64,000 bases of DNA, from NCBI RefSeq assembly GCF_910592395.1, contig NC_088310.1, positions 2,485,501-2,549,500 on the forward strand, read 5' to 3'. The notes under the pieces were generated by a model, which saw only the letters and a program-made list of their open reading frames with translations, did no database searches and was not told where the DNA came from. The position numbers were made by a program, and so were the translations under genes. The first letter of the stretch is position 1. Every line of letters starts with the position of its first letter. The stretch is from Lineus longissimus (lineage: Eukaryota > Nemertea > Pilidiophora > Heteronemertea > Lineidae). Below, piece by piece: positions 12,701 through 27,800 of this stretch.

Positions 12701-15700
12701 TCAGTCGGCATTGTGACCAGGACTGTACTTCTTTACCTTCATGTCTGTATATCGCTGAGGGGAAGTTTGACCCTGCAGCATAGGATCGGAAAGTGATACT
12801 CCGAGTCTCGCCTGGCTTGACACCAATCTGAGATAAGTTTTTTGGCTGACGTTTCATAAAAAAACAACTTCAGATTCAATAAAGAAGTGTTGGTTAATGA
12901 GTTTTTAAAATCTGCCAATATATTCATAGGCATGCCTCAATCCCAATTTTAAACACAAAAAAACGGAATTGGGTGTTTATTTTTCCAATTGAGTTGACGT
13001 CCTGATTGATCACTTTATTATGCCCAGGCCAGACTTACTCTAGCTTGTCTGGGACCTGGAACTATGTATAATGCTTGCAATATCAATGCAATATTCAGAC
13101 CTTGAATAATTTTCGAGAAATTGATTTGAAACATTTATAATATCAATATTGTTGTTTGAAAATAACCCTAACAATGGTAATAAAGGAAACCAGTGTATGT
13201 TCACGGTATGGCAATTCACATATCGGTAATACATTCTTTTACGATAGCCCATTTCAATATTGTTCAAGCTGAGCAGACATTTTACAAATAATTGTGGATT
13301 TACTTTGCACCAGTTTGCCTCTGATTTATTTTCCACCATTTCTGTTTTAATATGTGTTACAGTACTTGCCAAGGGTCTGTCACCATCTTTGGAATTGTAA
13401 TGCATGTATGACATCAAGTGTTGTCCTCAAAGGTAAAAATATACCACATAAACCTTTGGCTTTACCTGTGATTCTGACTTGTTCTTACTGATTAACGGCT
13501 CATTGGTTGATTCATTGATGCTAAATGAGACATCTTATTGCCTTCAGTGGGTGTAGTAATGGCAGTATCCATCTGAGAATCACAAGTTGATGATCTAGCT
13601 GGCCGTTACCAGTGTTCTTGATGAGTACGTGACAGTGTGACATTTCTGGTGACTTTTTAACATTTTCTTGCATGGTATTTTATTGGTGGAGGGATGGTAT
13701 GACCAACAAATGCTTAAGTTCTGGTTTTGGTGTGTTTTTGTGGGGAGAGATTTTCATACTACAAAACTGCTTTGTAAATTCTACGAGCATGTGAATTAGC
13801 TAGTTACACTTTTACAGTTGTGCCCAGTGATTCATGTGAATTTTGATTTTCATGACTTGATCATAATCACTGTAGGGAATTTAAGGATGATTTTATCGCG
13901 TGCATTATTTGACTTTCCTTGGTGTCCAATATCGTCAATAACATGATGCCCGGTAATAAGTTGCCCACTCTTCGGGATGTATCTCCAATTAATGGACAAA
14001 CTTTACCCGATTAGTTGACTCCTTGATGCGATCTCCATCTCCTTTGATTTACTGAATGACAATGCCAAATGAAGTAAGGAAGCACTCATATGTGACTTGG
14101 CCATTAGCCTGATGTTGCAGGAAGTTCCGTGTTGGATGCTGCGGCCATCAAATTGGCAGGGGTCAGTTGGTCAGTTGATTTATGTCGCAATTTACCAGAT
14201 GAGTATGGCTCAGATGATTGGCAGCTAGGACATAATGGCCGTATATCAAATAGATCCTTCAAAGAGATGGTAATTTCGATGACAATTACGTTGAAGCAAA
14301 ATGTCAGAGGTTCTTGTCTGAAGTTCAGATCAGCTTGTTTGCTATCAAATGTTGCAAATAGGTTCGTGCCAAATGCTTGGCAACAGTATTGATGTACATG
14401 ATACCTTCCGTGTTAATTAACTAATTGCCTTTTGAATGCCTGCCAGCTCTGGATGTTGGGTCTGATGGTGTTATTGTTGATGTTTGTTACTGGTGCACAA
14501 CAACCCATTTCCCAAAATATAAAATGTACAATGTAATGCACTTGTTGGCCTTGAGATAATGGGAGCTTTTAAGGTCATGCTGCAGGAACATTGGTATATT
14601 TACTCTGGTTGTGACATTGTCCTTTGGAATGAATGAATTTTATGAACAGAAATAATAGTCATTTGTTGTCACATAGTGTGTTTGGTTACTTAGGATGCAC
14701 TTCCTTTATAATCATCTAATATTTTGGGGGCTTGCGCAGGAGAGGCGACTTAGTTTGTTTATGAACAGTGTTGCGCAGTGCAGACCTGTGTTAAGTACAG
14801 AAGAGGTTACGATCATTGCAGAAACATGTAACTTTTATACTTCAGTTCCACATCAAGACCAACTGGTTGGTTGTGCAAACACTCAAAGAGAGGTGTAGAC
14901 TGATAAGTCTGATTCGCATTTAAAAAAGCACTGGTGTTGTCACACATGCACACACTGATGCACTCACAGTTGATGAGCCCCATTGCTGTGCAATATAGTA
15001 GACTAAAGAACACTCAACCTCTTTTTTCTCATTGATCACATTAGATATCAGCTGCAAATGCAATATTTAGTCGACCTCAAATTACAAATGAGCAAATTTG
15101 CCAACGTTTAGCTTTGGGAACATTTCACAGTTCACATTATTCAGTTGACCAGATTACCATTGCATGAAATAAGCGTATAGATATAGATGGGTAATACGTT
15201 ATGTAGCCTTGAAATGATACGCTGCAGCAACATATGATGTATATTACGTTTATGCATTGTCGTTTATGCACTGTCGTTTATGCATTGTTGTTTATGCACT
15301 GGCGTTTATGCATTGTCGTCATGCAAGTATTGATATTAAAAGTACCACTTCATGCTGGCTAGACAACTGGCACTCTGAAAATTTCCATTCATTCTGGTTA
15401 TAATTCCAGGAAAGGTGATTCATTCTGCAAGCTTGTCGTCTCTTTTGAATGAAACTCTTCCTGTTTTCCTGACCCTAATATTTATGTGATCGAAACTCGG
15501 TCAACTTCAGTTGATGTGCAAAAAATTCAAGGAATTGCGAAATGATTTAGAATCAAAGAGAAAATTTGCTAGCAAGTATTGTTTAACATCTCTCCTCTCT
15601 CTCATTAGGCCGTACACACAGTCACGTTGTGTTTCAATCTTGTTTTTGATGGATTTTATAAAAAATGAAATCCAAGGTATGTTTTTTTTAGGTATTTTAT

Positions 15701-18655
15701 ACACATATAAAGTGCAAGCCTGAATTATCAAAGGTTTTTTTGCAGTGACTGTCTGGCTGTAATGAAGAAGAATACCAAAGGGACTTTGAACAACTGACAT
15801 AGAAATGAATGTCAGATAGTGCATGACCCATTCTGTTATCAGAGAAGTCAGTGTTTTTATCAACATGATCAAGGAATTCGCCCATATCGTTCAAAGTGTG
15901 CCACATGCGTCAAGGTTTGCCGAGATTTTAACATGCCTCACATGCAGTTTCCAATTTCTCACTTATTGGATACCTTTCGCTCGTAGCAACAATATTTATT
16001 GTAGGTTGCTGCAACATAAATTCTTAGTCTGCGAGGCGATTTGGATCTTGATGGCCTGTTTATACAGGTCACTGGCTCAAGGCTTTACATTGAACCTGCA
16101 AGTGTGCAAACCAGGTCAAGTCTGCATTGTCAGGGCAAGGTTACTAGGATTCGTGTCAAAAAGTTATTTTTGGGAGATCTTTGAGACTTTTATTTTACTA
16201 TTTTATCGATTTGAATGATTACTAATCTGTTGGTATTTGGCCTATAGTATCTATATAAACTCATTGGATTATTATGTCAAGTGGCCAGCCAACCCTTAAC
16301 CTTTTCATTACCAATTTCCAGTATCATTGGGAGCCATTTACACGACCAGGAAAAGACCCAATGAGATCCGATTGAATCCAAATGTGGTCTAAGCATTTGC
16401 CATTTATTTTTAGTCACTCAGACATAGGCCTATACAAATATCATTCAGAAAGTGTATTTGATCCATATTGTCAGCTGCATGCAGATCATTGAACCTGATC
16501 ATCCTCATTTATATACAGTCCACGTGGGGCCATGTGGGTAGTGTACCAAGTGACTCTCAGAGCACAGCAGCTGTTTTCGACTGTTAAAACAACCATTTGG
16601 TCCATTCTATAACCTCTCGAAGCAAGTTGCTGATGCACTGTGTGTTCGAAATTAATAATTCAAAACAAGGCGAGCTTAGCCCTGCATTATATTCGACCCC
16701 TGCCATAATCAGCAAATTGCCACTTTTATCAAGTATCATTTTCGACAAATTGTTTCAATTACTACTTGATGGTAATAACATATACATGCCTGTTAGACTT
16801 GATAGCATTGAAATGCTTTTGCTAATCAAATTGCATCTTGCGCGGTAAGGTGGAATAGTTTAAAGGGACAATGATAATGACCTGATCAGTGCGCCACAGT
16901 TGGTGAGAAATGAACTGATTTCCTCTTCTGTCATATCACCAAGCAAGACCCGACCCTGGGCCTGTAAAATCAAAATCATTATTCGGATTTCTTCAGATAA
17001 TCCCCAGCTTACTACATGTGTATATATTATTCTTTACATTGAAAGTATTAGCCAACAGTTAGGATTACTTATGAAAGCTTGGAGTAAGTTTCCATTCCGG
17101 TATTGCCTTGAACTCGATCTGGAGTTTTGTAATAGAAATCCATATAGTCTGATGCAATTCCAGTTACCAAACGAAAATATTACAACCAACTCCATCGAGA
17201 TACTACTGCCGTTGGAAGTACACTGCCGTTGGAAGTAAATGCTGGACCGCATTTTTTAGGTAGTGATCAGTTTAAATAGGTATTCCAATTGTGTTTAAGA
17301 ATTGATTGATGTGAAGTGCAAGTTTTGTGATTTCTGTCTAAATTTCCATGTTTACAAAATCATGAGTTCACCTCTCATCATACTTTATTGTTGTGTTCGA
17401 ATGCTGTGGAGTCTTCCGTGGCATTGAGGAGCTATGGAAGGGTTAGGAAGCTGTCTACAGCCCTGGGATTGCTTGCATGCTGACATCTTTATGAGAGTGA
17501 TATGTTGTGTTTGCCGTTTCTGAACTCATCTTCTTGTTGAAGCATTCCATGCTGTGAGTATAGGCCTACCTTCAAGGCTGAAAGAAATCCCTGGCGGCTA
17601 GAGCAGTAAATTCCTGGGCTGGTATCGATAACATGACAAGAACGTGAATGGTGATTGCTTGTAGAGTAAAAGCTTGGCAAGCCTCTGGTAAACATAAAAC
17701 CCATGGGGAGTGAAGCTGGTTGTACAGGCTGCAAGTTGTCAGATTCGGCTGGAATATATAAGGCATGTACTGTCTATATTGTGCAGCCTCATAGCTTTGT
17801 CAAGCCATTACTTCGCATCATATCACCAAGTCGAGTCGGAGCTATAGTGCGGCTCGAGCCACCGACGTGTGCATGGCCTGGCTTCCAACACAGGGAACCG
17901 AATGCAAATTCCATTTTCTTAGGAGGGTGCTTTTTTGGCTTTATGTTAGGAAACAGTTCTCTTGTCAACTTCTTTGGTGTGAGCTCTGCTTTCCTTTTGA
18001 TGGATCGAATTCTTTGCCTTTCATCCAAATATTTCTTTTTGTGCTTTCTCAAAAAAGGGTACCTGTGGTAGGCCTATGTGCCACTCGTGTTTGATGTTTT
18101 AGCCTCAAGCCATCACTTATCTTATCTTTTAGTGTCCATCAAATTTCTACAGGATCAAAGATTTCTAACATTACAGCCTGCCATCTCATGATCTTTAGCA
18201 CTTCGCACAAGGTGTTGGGTTTGAGATATTTGGATAAGGTCTGTCTGTGGTGCTACCTTCAGGGTACATGTTTCCCAGAGATGAAAACCTGATTGTGTCA
18301 GAATGTACATATGTGCATTGTATTTGCTCCAGTTTTATTAGTGATTGGCATATGATCAATGATTGTGAGTTCTTAAGCAACTTTTCAACCTGTTTTCCAA
18401 AGCTTTTCTTTCTAGAGAGAAGTTTAGAGTCTCAGCAGGAGAAATAGAGTCAAGATCTTTTGGTTGCCTGTTATTTTTTTTTTGTGCATGTAGGACAAAT
18501 CATGCACATTCTTAGTTCAAAACAGCGACCTTTTAAAGTTGCCGACAGATAACCTTTCAAGTCTGTCAAGAGGAACCGATATAACATTTCCATATTTCAC
18601 CTGTACAAAAGGCAAGTTGGGCAAACCTAATGCTTATTTCATTCTGTCTTTTCAG
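6773..18655 (+). other. Gene-less stretch, possible first (untranslated) intron of ERR
   Basis: Nothing here looks like a coding exon of a known family. Open frames of up to about 140 codons (for example 9884-10306 on the minus strand) lack homology that I recognise and lack coding signatures. The stretch holds a short 14-bp minisatellite at 15247-15327 and a repeat-like AAAGGGACAATG opening at 16864. It is an intron only if the distant first exon is real. Confidence 0.35.
15247..15327. repeat. 14-bp minisatellite, about 5.5 copies
   Basis: The unit CGTTTATGCAYTGT is repeated head to tail. TGCATT and TGCACT versions alternate strictly, which indicates a 28-bp higher-order period. No coding role is apparent. 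Confidence 0.85.
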
Positions 18656-18837
18656 ATCAGTTGGCCTTGAAAGTTGGAAGTGGATTCATTCAAGGATTGT
18701 TTAATAGTCTCGCACTGAAAACGGTGTCGTGGTGTATTTTGGAACTGGTTTGAAATATTCTTCAGTGCTGTCACCAGAATTGCTTGAGCAATGCACTTAT
18801 AGCAAATCATAATTGAAAAATCCTACTCGATTTCGCG
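18656..18837 (+). other. Probable 5' UTR part of the main ERR exon
   Basis: A pyrimidine-rich tract ends in CTGTCTTTTCAG at 18644-18655, a strong acceptor 182 bases before the ERR start codon. An acceptor here implies at least one upstream untranslated exon. There is no other use for it on this strand. A transcription start within the segment is the alternative. Confidence 0.5.
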
Positions 18838-21800
18838 ATGATCTCTGGAGCAAAATTCACCATGTTGCAAATGTTTCCTGATGAGGAGCCGATGATTAAG
18901 ACAGAGGATCTTGATTTGGATGCGGAGAGTGACCTATCGTCGTTAGACCCCCTAAATGATAACTCACTAACGTGTCTTTCCCATAACGGTTATGAGTTTA
19001 ATGATTTGACGTTTGAGGAGAATGTCAGTTTGGACGGTCAGTCGAGCGGGTGTCCACCGTCTTATAGTACGGATGATGAGATTACGGATGTACTGCCAAA
19101 GAGACTGTGCCTCGTCTGCGGGGATGTTGCTAGCGGTTATCACTATGGAGTAGCATCCTGTGAGGCGTGCAAGGCGTTCTTCAAAAGGACTGTACAAGGT
19201 AAGCAAAGTTATTTTGCTTGTTATCCCTCGTTTACTGTGGGTCAGCCTCACAGTGGTGATGTCTTTAAGGCTTAAGAACCCCATGAGTGATTTTTGTCAC
19301 CGAGACCTGTCCTCATTATTGCATGTGACATTTATCTTGTTAGAGGTTGTAACGCAGCTAGGTGCCTGGGAAAGAATGGGTTTATATTGCGACCACCTAC
19401 CATCAATTTCAGAGCCAACAATTACCACTTTTACTGCTGACAAGATAATTTTTCATATCACACCAAAAATTATCACAGGTTTCAGTGACACAAATCACTC
19501 GTTTGCAGTATGCTTTAGAGGTCCGGGTCAGGTTCACCTAGATTTTTGACAGTCAGGGGTTAAAAACATTTTGTGTTTCCCATCTGCACAGCATATTGTT
19601 CTTTTTCCCCACCTAGATTTAAATGGTTTCTGCAGCTGATGAGATATCAATTGTGAAATTTGCATTATCAATATTTTTGCACCAACCGTCTGCCGTCTGC
19701 TGGTATGTTGTCGAGTTGGCTGTATTCACTCTTTACTACTGAGTGTGAGTTTCTGAATCAACAGGTGGGATGAATGAAGGTATCTCAATGTCTGCCTTGC
19801 CTCAAGCTTGAGATGCTACTGCTGTGCTTTTTCCACGGTTATCCTGCTGCAAATTCCTGCGGGGATGTTCATTTGGGGAATTACAATACAGACACGATTC
19901 CTTCAGGTGAATGCATAAATCTTTTTGTAATGTGACACTTCTGATTTAGAAGGTAATAGTGTTCCTCATTTGGCAGTCAAATGGTCTGATCTTCGGGTTA
20001 TTTTGATTCACGAAAATTCTTTTGCATTGAGTTTCTTGATTTGCAAACAATGCTGTCCTGATTTTACCAAATGAACTAATTTTTGCACTTTATCAATCTT
20101 GAGATGTGCAATAGACGTTGACCATCCCTCAAATTGGTCTAAGGCCACCAGGTTCATTGGTTCGTTGAATCATAGGCTTATTGCTTTCTTACCACATTAC
20201 ATGTAGTACTACCCTAATCAAACCTCAAAGCACAGTAAATTACTATTTCTGGTTGAGTACTCTTGATAAATGTTATGTCTTTGTGTGGATTCTATAAAAT
20301 GATGACTGTTAAGATCATATCTCATACTGATATGAAATCTTTCAATTTGGTCTATAGCTCAGATTTGACAACTGGACCTAGGCTATGTGCACTCAGGGTG
20401 AAATGAGTTACTCATATGTTATGATTGACTGCCTTGGCCAATTTACTAATTCATAGTCATTGATATCTAGTTGTAAGGGGGTATTTTACGTCTTAGTATG
20501 TGCACTAATAAGGCCGTTTATTATATGATGAGAAAAAGCCACCAAACCCCCCTCGATGAAATTAGTGCCTCATATTTGACCCATTGAAAAAATATTCTTC
20601 ATTATGCAAGATCCCCCTATATAAGGGCATAGTTCATTAGGTCTGCATTTGATGGAAGGGCGAAGTGATAGTGATATGGGCTGAGGGCAACACCGCTATG
20701 CTTCTGCCCCTTTGAAACTGCAGGTTGAAAACATCAGCTCAGTAACATTTACACAATATCTTGGCAGAACCTTTAACCACAGACAGATTGTGATAACACT
20801 GATCTCTTCCTCATGTTCATTTCAACATAAGCAGAATGCAATCGGCGTACCATTTCATACACCTCTGCACAGAAAATACTGTTGAAATTGAAAAGATGGA
20901 AATGAAAAATGAGTTCAGGGAATAGAAATTGATTCCTTGCTGAACTCTGACATTTCGATTTATTGATCTTTACCTGCGGATACAATAACCAAACTGTTGC
21001 GGGCCATATATAGTTGCTGCTCTTGGTGGGTGAGCATGGTTTCTTGGTTGATCAATGGTCTCATCTTGGATCATCATTTGAATTCTGATTGTGCTACCTT
21101 AGTCTTAACTGAATTATTTGTGCAGTTGCCAAGACATCCGTCTACCTTGTCCTAAGCATGCCGAATTTCCGCGCTGGTGATCGTTTGACGTATAATACCC
21201 TGTGGATACCCAGCGCGATCACAAATTCATGGCCGATATCAGCACGCCTAATGGTGCATTAGCTCCCAACGAGCTCGTACAGTGGCGTTTATCGAGATTG
21301 ACAGCTCCCGTTTCCCTTATCGATAGGATGTGATTGCCATTATTGTCAGGAAGAGGTGGAATCCCCTGGTTGACTGGATGGTAACAGCGGTAATGGAAAC
21401 CTGTTTACCATAGAGTTACCTCAACATCACATATAGATGAATGCAAGATCTAAAACCTATCTTTGACATGGCAAGAAGGTCCATTATGCTGGACTCCGCA
21501 CTTGTATATTACAAACTATTAGTGTATGCGCTACAGGGAGATGGGTGAAAAAACCTGGACCAGGAGCATCCAGGATCTTGTCTTCCTCAGCAGTCTTGAA
21601 AAGTTAAAGTCTGTTATATGAATATCTAAATCTATTAAGTATTATTAGGTTTCTAAGACCGTCTTGCATTGAGCTCAGACTTGGCTGAGCCATTATCATA
21701 CTCATTGACCATTGGTTGACAGATCGGGTCATTGGAAAGTTTTACTCGCTGTGAGGTAACATCTGCAGTTAATATATGCACTACTACAGTCATGTTTTAT

Positions 21801-24800
21801 ACCACCATTGATTACAGTCTGGTCATTATGTGATAATCTTTCAAAACATTTGTAATATTAGATAACACTAAATTCCTAGATTGTTCTCTAATCGCCCACA
21901 TGTGACATAAGTGTCGGTCTGCATAATACTGATAGTGACGTGTCACCCAAAGGTTGGTTTACAAATTCAAATTTAAATTCAAAGCAGTTCATTGAGCCAG
22001 ATGAATACTACATTCATATAGGTTTAGAAAATACAATAAACTGGTGCGGGATAGAGAGAAGAAGCAGAGGAAAGTAAAACAGGCAGGGATCTGTCTTAGG
22101 AAATGTACCCTGACCATCATAGAGAGCTAGGATACATGGTTTTCTTGACGATTCCCTTCCCAACCCAAATGCACCCCAATTATTCTCTGATTTTTACTGT
22201 TTAGTTGCTTGTCATGCTTCTATGTTAGGTAAACATGAGTTGTGATTAAAAGGGAGGATTTATCAGGAAATTACTGTTTGCCAGCACATCCATACCCAAG
22301 ACGGAGAATCAATTTTCTATTCAGCCGTCTCAGCTCAACGTTAGCAAAATCCAAACTCCGGGAGAACATGCCAATCAATAGAACCGATCGCGTTAAAATA
22401 GCATGCACGTATCGGCAGCGTCTGAGGGCATGCTGTGAAGGCCGTTCTCCCAGATTAGATTCTCCAATCGAGAACGGAATATCGCATAATGACTCCATTA
22501 CAGGAGGCATCGATTTCTTGGTTGGACTTGGATAATATCATCAATGGTACTTTTTTCACACCGAGATTAGTATGCTGGTATGATGAACTTTTTTCGCTCA
22601 GTTAGGTCTCAACCAGCTGTTATTTTGTCTCGGTGCATGCAAAACAACAATATTCAGTGTTTGGTACAATTTACTTATTTCCAGCCAAAATGGTGGCAAA
22701 ATATTCCTAGTAACTCTGCAAACAGTGACATATATATAACCATTTATCGAAATTTGTTGCTGATGATAAGGTAGCAGCAAGAATACTGCTAAAACTGATT
22801 CTTTTTCACTCGCTCTTTGGCCTGGTAGATGCACTGCTCTTAGACTTTTGGCTTGTCGTCGTCTCAATCAGACCGTCACCTTCCTCTTCCTTCATGACTT
22901 CTTAGAATCTATCTTTCCACTATGAATTGTGCAAAGATCAAGTGGGTCTTTTCTTGATAATATGCTAATAAATTGTGTCAATTATGAACAAAGTGGAAGA
23001 ATTGGAGTTTTTGTGTCAGCGAAGTAATTGGCTGAGTCTGGTCAATAAAACTTGTCACTTCAACAAGATAAGATATTGGAGCAATAAATTGATACTTGGA
23101 ATGCCAGAATGTCTTTATTGATGTTGCATTGTGGCAGTCATTCATTAAAAAGAACTGTATCTGAGCGTGTTGCCAGAATGGGAGCTGACTTGAGATTTGG
23201 CGATGGACTTTCCTGAGGATGGGTTGAGAGTGACCATTGAGAAGGCAATGCCAATACATCTTTTTCGATGTTCGTCAACCAAAAAGTCATGGAAGGATTC
23301 AAATTACAGAAATGTTCATGACCCAATTCGATAGTCATGTTAATCTGAATTCTTATATCATCAATCCAGTGTCCAGAATATCTTCCAAGATTAGTTATCC
23401 CTTTTGATGAATGTAATTCCATCTTTCATTTCTCTGTGCAATCCTTTCTGTAAAAAATAACCCATATGGTACGACATATTGGTTCTTAATCACTCAAGTC
23501 ATAGCATAAAGAGGGAAGATTGCTTTCTCCTCTGCTTGTAGCAGGAAATTAACTGGGTGTGAGAGGCGTGGTAATCATGATGCTGGCATAGAAACCATCC
23601 CTCTCAGTTCCATACCCGGTGCATGACCAATGTACGCACTCTACTTGCGCCAAAACAGTATGGCCAAGCGGATTATGATCTCGGTTGGCCGTGGGGGTCA
23701 TGATGATCCACATGCTGTTATCTTCTAGATAGTGAACACTTCTGTGTGCCACTGGTACCTTGCCACTATGGTTGATCACCAGTTTAGGTAATTGACTCCA
23801 TCTACAAATTGGGAGGAGGGGTCCATCAACTACTAGCACTGTCGACTTAGATGGGGTCTTTGGCTTTGGCACCTGCCGCCTGGTAATGAGATTTCACCTA
23901 GGGTCTGTAGTGTGAGACTGAGAGTTCACCTAGGGCAAGTAGTGCTGTGAGACTGAGAGAATGCACCTAGGGTCAACAATGTTGTGAGTCTGAGAGTTCA
24001 ATAGTGTTGTGAAACTGTGAGTTCACCTGAGGTCATAGTGTTGCGAGACTGAGAGTTTACCCAGGTGGGGTCAGTAGCAGTGTGTGACTGAGAGTCAAGA
24101 TGAGCAAGGTCATCACACAGCTTTAAAATAGGCCTACAGTGGCTATAGTAGTAACTAGTAATACCACTTTTCAGTGTGTAATTTCTGGTTTTAGGTTGCC
24201 AACTTCAAGTGACGCATTGCTGTGTTTAAAAAGCACCCCAGACACAAGCAATTTTCTTGCTGCAACGTGACCATGACAACATGATGTTTGACTGCAATTA
24301 TTCAATCCGGGACAACATTCCAATCATGGTCATCATGTTAGGTGTAGTTCATGGCATGACAGTCCACGATTGGCCTTTATCTAGGCACTGTTCAAAACCA
24401 GAAAAAATTGGCCGAAAACATGATCGCAGCTGATTACCAACTTTTAAGCCCAAGTTATGCTGTAGGCTGAAAAACAACATGAAAAACTTGAAATGCATCC
24501 AGTCCAATTTGAAATTGATATTAGAATCATTGTAAGGTTAATTGGCCAGGAGGGAACAATCACCATACATGTAAATAAATCTGCGATATTTGGAAAATCA
24601 GACGGCAATCATAGTTACGGTAATGGTACATGCTAATCTGGGTGACAACGATTAATTTGTTGTTTTATTGCCCTTGACTACCTTGTGGGAATGGTGTGGC
24701 CAAATGACCCGATTTTTCCAGTTATTTGAGTAAAATGTACAACCAAGGTGACATGGTTTTGTAATGTGAGGCTGAATCAGCTTCAGTGGCGAATTTCATA

Positions 24801-27800
24801 GGATTCTTGGATCAACAAAACCATACATAAATAATAAAAGTGAAACACGAAGTTAAAGCAAAAGAATCTGTCAATGAAACGACTGGCTTTTAGAAAAGTC
24901 ATAGTCCATGTCTCAATTTCACAGTGAACAAGACCTCCCCTGATCCCAAGTCTGCTGTGGCCATGTCTGACGTGAGTTCAAGCGAGTGACTCTTGTCGAT
25001 TTCCTAGCCACAGCTGCTGTGACCTCATTTCTGTTATTGATGGGCCTCAATCAGATCCCAACAAAACACTATGGGGAGCTTATACAATCATTGTTTTGGA
25101 ACAATGGTTGTTGTGTTTGTTTATTCCTGACTGCTTGGTGGAGTGTGAAGCGCCTTCATGCCAACTGTAGTAAAATCAATGGATGTATTCATTTATTGAT
25201 CAGGTCTCGTAGTCTAGGGTGATTGTGGCTTGACAATTGACCATCAAACTGGCCCGTTAAAACGCTGTTTATCCCAAGAGACAAGGTCAAGGTTATGTAC
25301 TATTGAGAAAATCCCAGAAAATATATAAAACAGAAAAAATCGAACATCATGACACATGTGTTGCCATTCAAAAGTGACAGCTTTCCAGAGAGTTATCGGG
25401 TCAATTGGTTTTGACAGTCTCTTTGAGGGGGTTCTTTGTCTTGAACTGCAGCCTCTGTTGTGCTTATTTATATGTGACCCGTCACAGCAAAAGCAGGCGC
25501 ATGTCGCTCTGAGCTTGGCAGGTTGAGACGGACTGTTTGTTCATTTCTCTATTGTCTGCCTATTGTGAAATATGAGCACATCAATTTCTTCCATTATCTC
25601 CTGGTGTCATTTAGGCTCATCTTCTGTGCGACATGCGCCTGGTTTTGCTGTGATGGGTCACATATTGAAATGGTAGTTTGTACAAGAGTGATGAAATCTT
25701 TATCAGGATGGCACACTAAAAGAACAAGAAAGACCAATAAACACGTGTTTGCATCAAATTTGACAGTGGTCTGCGGAGTGACTATTTCAATCTCAAACAT
25801 AGGGAGCACCCTCAGAACTATGTGCTGAGATTGGCTGTTTTCCCCATTCCCACTTCATATTGTCATCGGAATGTAAGGTTACTTGCACTTCAACTTCAAA
25901 CAAGGAACACAGTTTGAAAATGATCATTAACAAGCTTCACCTGGGATAATTGTCTGGACTAAGTTGTTGAGATAAAGTTGCATGGGTTTGAAGTCTGAAA
26001 CTAAAAGGTGAGGTTCTGAGAGAAAAACTGTGGTTGCTTTTAAGAAAGCAGCAATTTGTTAGAAGAAAATCGACAGTGCGTGGAAAGGATGGGAAACTGA
26101 TGGTGATGGTATTGCTCTTGTACAAGATCAGAAGATGTTCCTTCCTTTACAAGTAAAGGCACTCCACTCCGCTCCCAAGATTTTGGTTGCTGCACTTGAG
26201 ACATCTTTGCTATTCTACAAATACTGTCTGTGCCACAAGGGCATAGCTTCTTCTGTTCAGGAAGAGATCTTGTATGGTAAATGGTACACTTATAGCCCTA
26301 GTGCAATCATGTGTGCATACAGCTCTTTTCAACAGTGTGGGGGCTATACTCTACCACTTTACCTCTGCCTCCAGATGACTTGTACAAACAACACACAGAG
26401 AATTCTTTCAAACAAACGTAGACACCGTGACCTAGAATGCATTCACCTAGTTGTTGTCAGTCTTTCTTTTAATTTTCAGGATTGCTGGAGAATTAGGTGA
26501 AAATATGTGTGCAGAAACAGGGGACTTTTTCAATGCAATACTATACTACTAGCTAGAACTAGTTGTGTCAAAATAATTACATAAATAAATAAGTGTTGTA
26601 CTGTTTATCATTTTATGGGTCTGATCTGCCCACATTACATTCCTTTCTGGAGAAAAAATGGCATTCTCGACCTGAATATGTTGGCCATCTCATACACCCC
26701 CTTGAAGTTTCTCTCCTTGGGATGGCACCCTGGACAGGTTATTGTCGTGCATGTCTGCATTGACCTACTGAACTATATTTTCCTGCATTACACTTTTTTT
26801 AAATCTAGAAACTAAAAAATTCTTTGACGTGTCTTGATCAAACAAAATTTATACTCCGGTTATGATAAGTAATCAGTCAAAGTCTGGTATGAAATGATGA
26901 CAGTCGAACAAGACTTTTTTGGTGAATCTATATTGACAGATTTGTCTGATGATGTATGAATATTGCCTGCTAAGCTGCCTAGTCAATAGAATGTATGTAC
27001 ACATCTTTGCTGGTTTCGACAATGGTATAGCATTTGCATAATCAGGGTGTATGAAATAACTAGGCGGATTTTCATATTGCTGGGGGGGGGGGGGCAGTAC
27101 AGTATTCAGAGCTTGTGATTGATTCAAGTAGGTCAATACTTCTGTATGGCTTTTCCCTCAGACCTTGATATCGATGCCAGGGATATTGAAGGGGGTTGTT
27201 TGTGCAAGAAGTGGAAAGAACAGAAGTTCAGGTAAAGGATAGACTTGCAAAGTTGAACTGGCAGCTACTAGTAGAGTTGTTGCCAACTAACTCGCACCTT
27301 ACCTTCCTGACTTAGCGATGCTAGTTTTTCATCCCAGCTAGGCTTCATGCTGTTAAAAGTGAACAAAAAGCTTCACATTTCAAATGTTTCAACCAATTCC
27401 AAAGGTCTGTCAGGAACTAAATGAGGTGGCTTTTTGTCTCACACAGCTGCAGCCTTGGAGGAAGATTTGTTGTTTGCTTTCTATCTTTGATCTTTCAGAA
27501 CTTACTTACAGGTCTTCTTTACCTTCATAACATGGGCCTAGGTGCCCTTCCCCGAAGCCTATGCTGCCTCCCCCCCATCCTTCAAATGTCAGTTTACCTA
27601 ATCCAGGCCTTCTGACATGTTGGATGGAGCTTCATCTGCAGAGTGCAGAGCTCTGGAGTCCAAGGGGATTATGTCTAGGAAATGTACCTCCCAAATTCCT
27701 GAAAATACTTTGCAATTGCTGTGTCTATTCTGTCCCGCAAAGTTCTTACAGACGAATCATTGCAGGTTGCAGCAATACTGTGTTGCTCTTAATACATGGG

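Noticed and set aside
14569-14577. TTAAGGTCA, a match to the ERR response element TNAAGGTCA upstream of the ERR coding exon
   Set aside because: A short motif with about two chance matches expected in a window of this size; no clustering was seen.
15823-16218. 131-codon open frame on +
   Set aside because: Hydrophobic-rich chance frame in AT-rich DNA with no family match.
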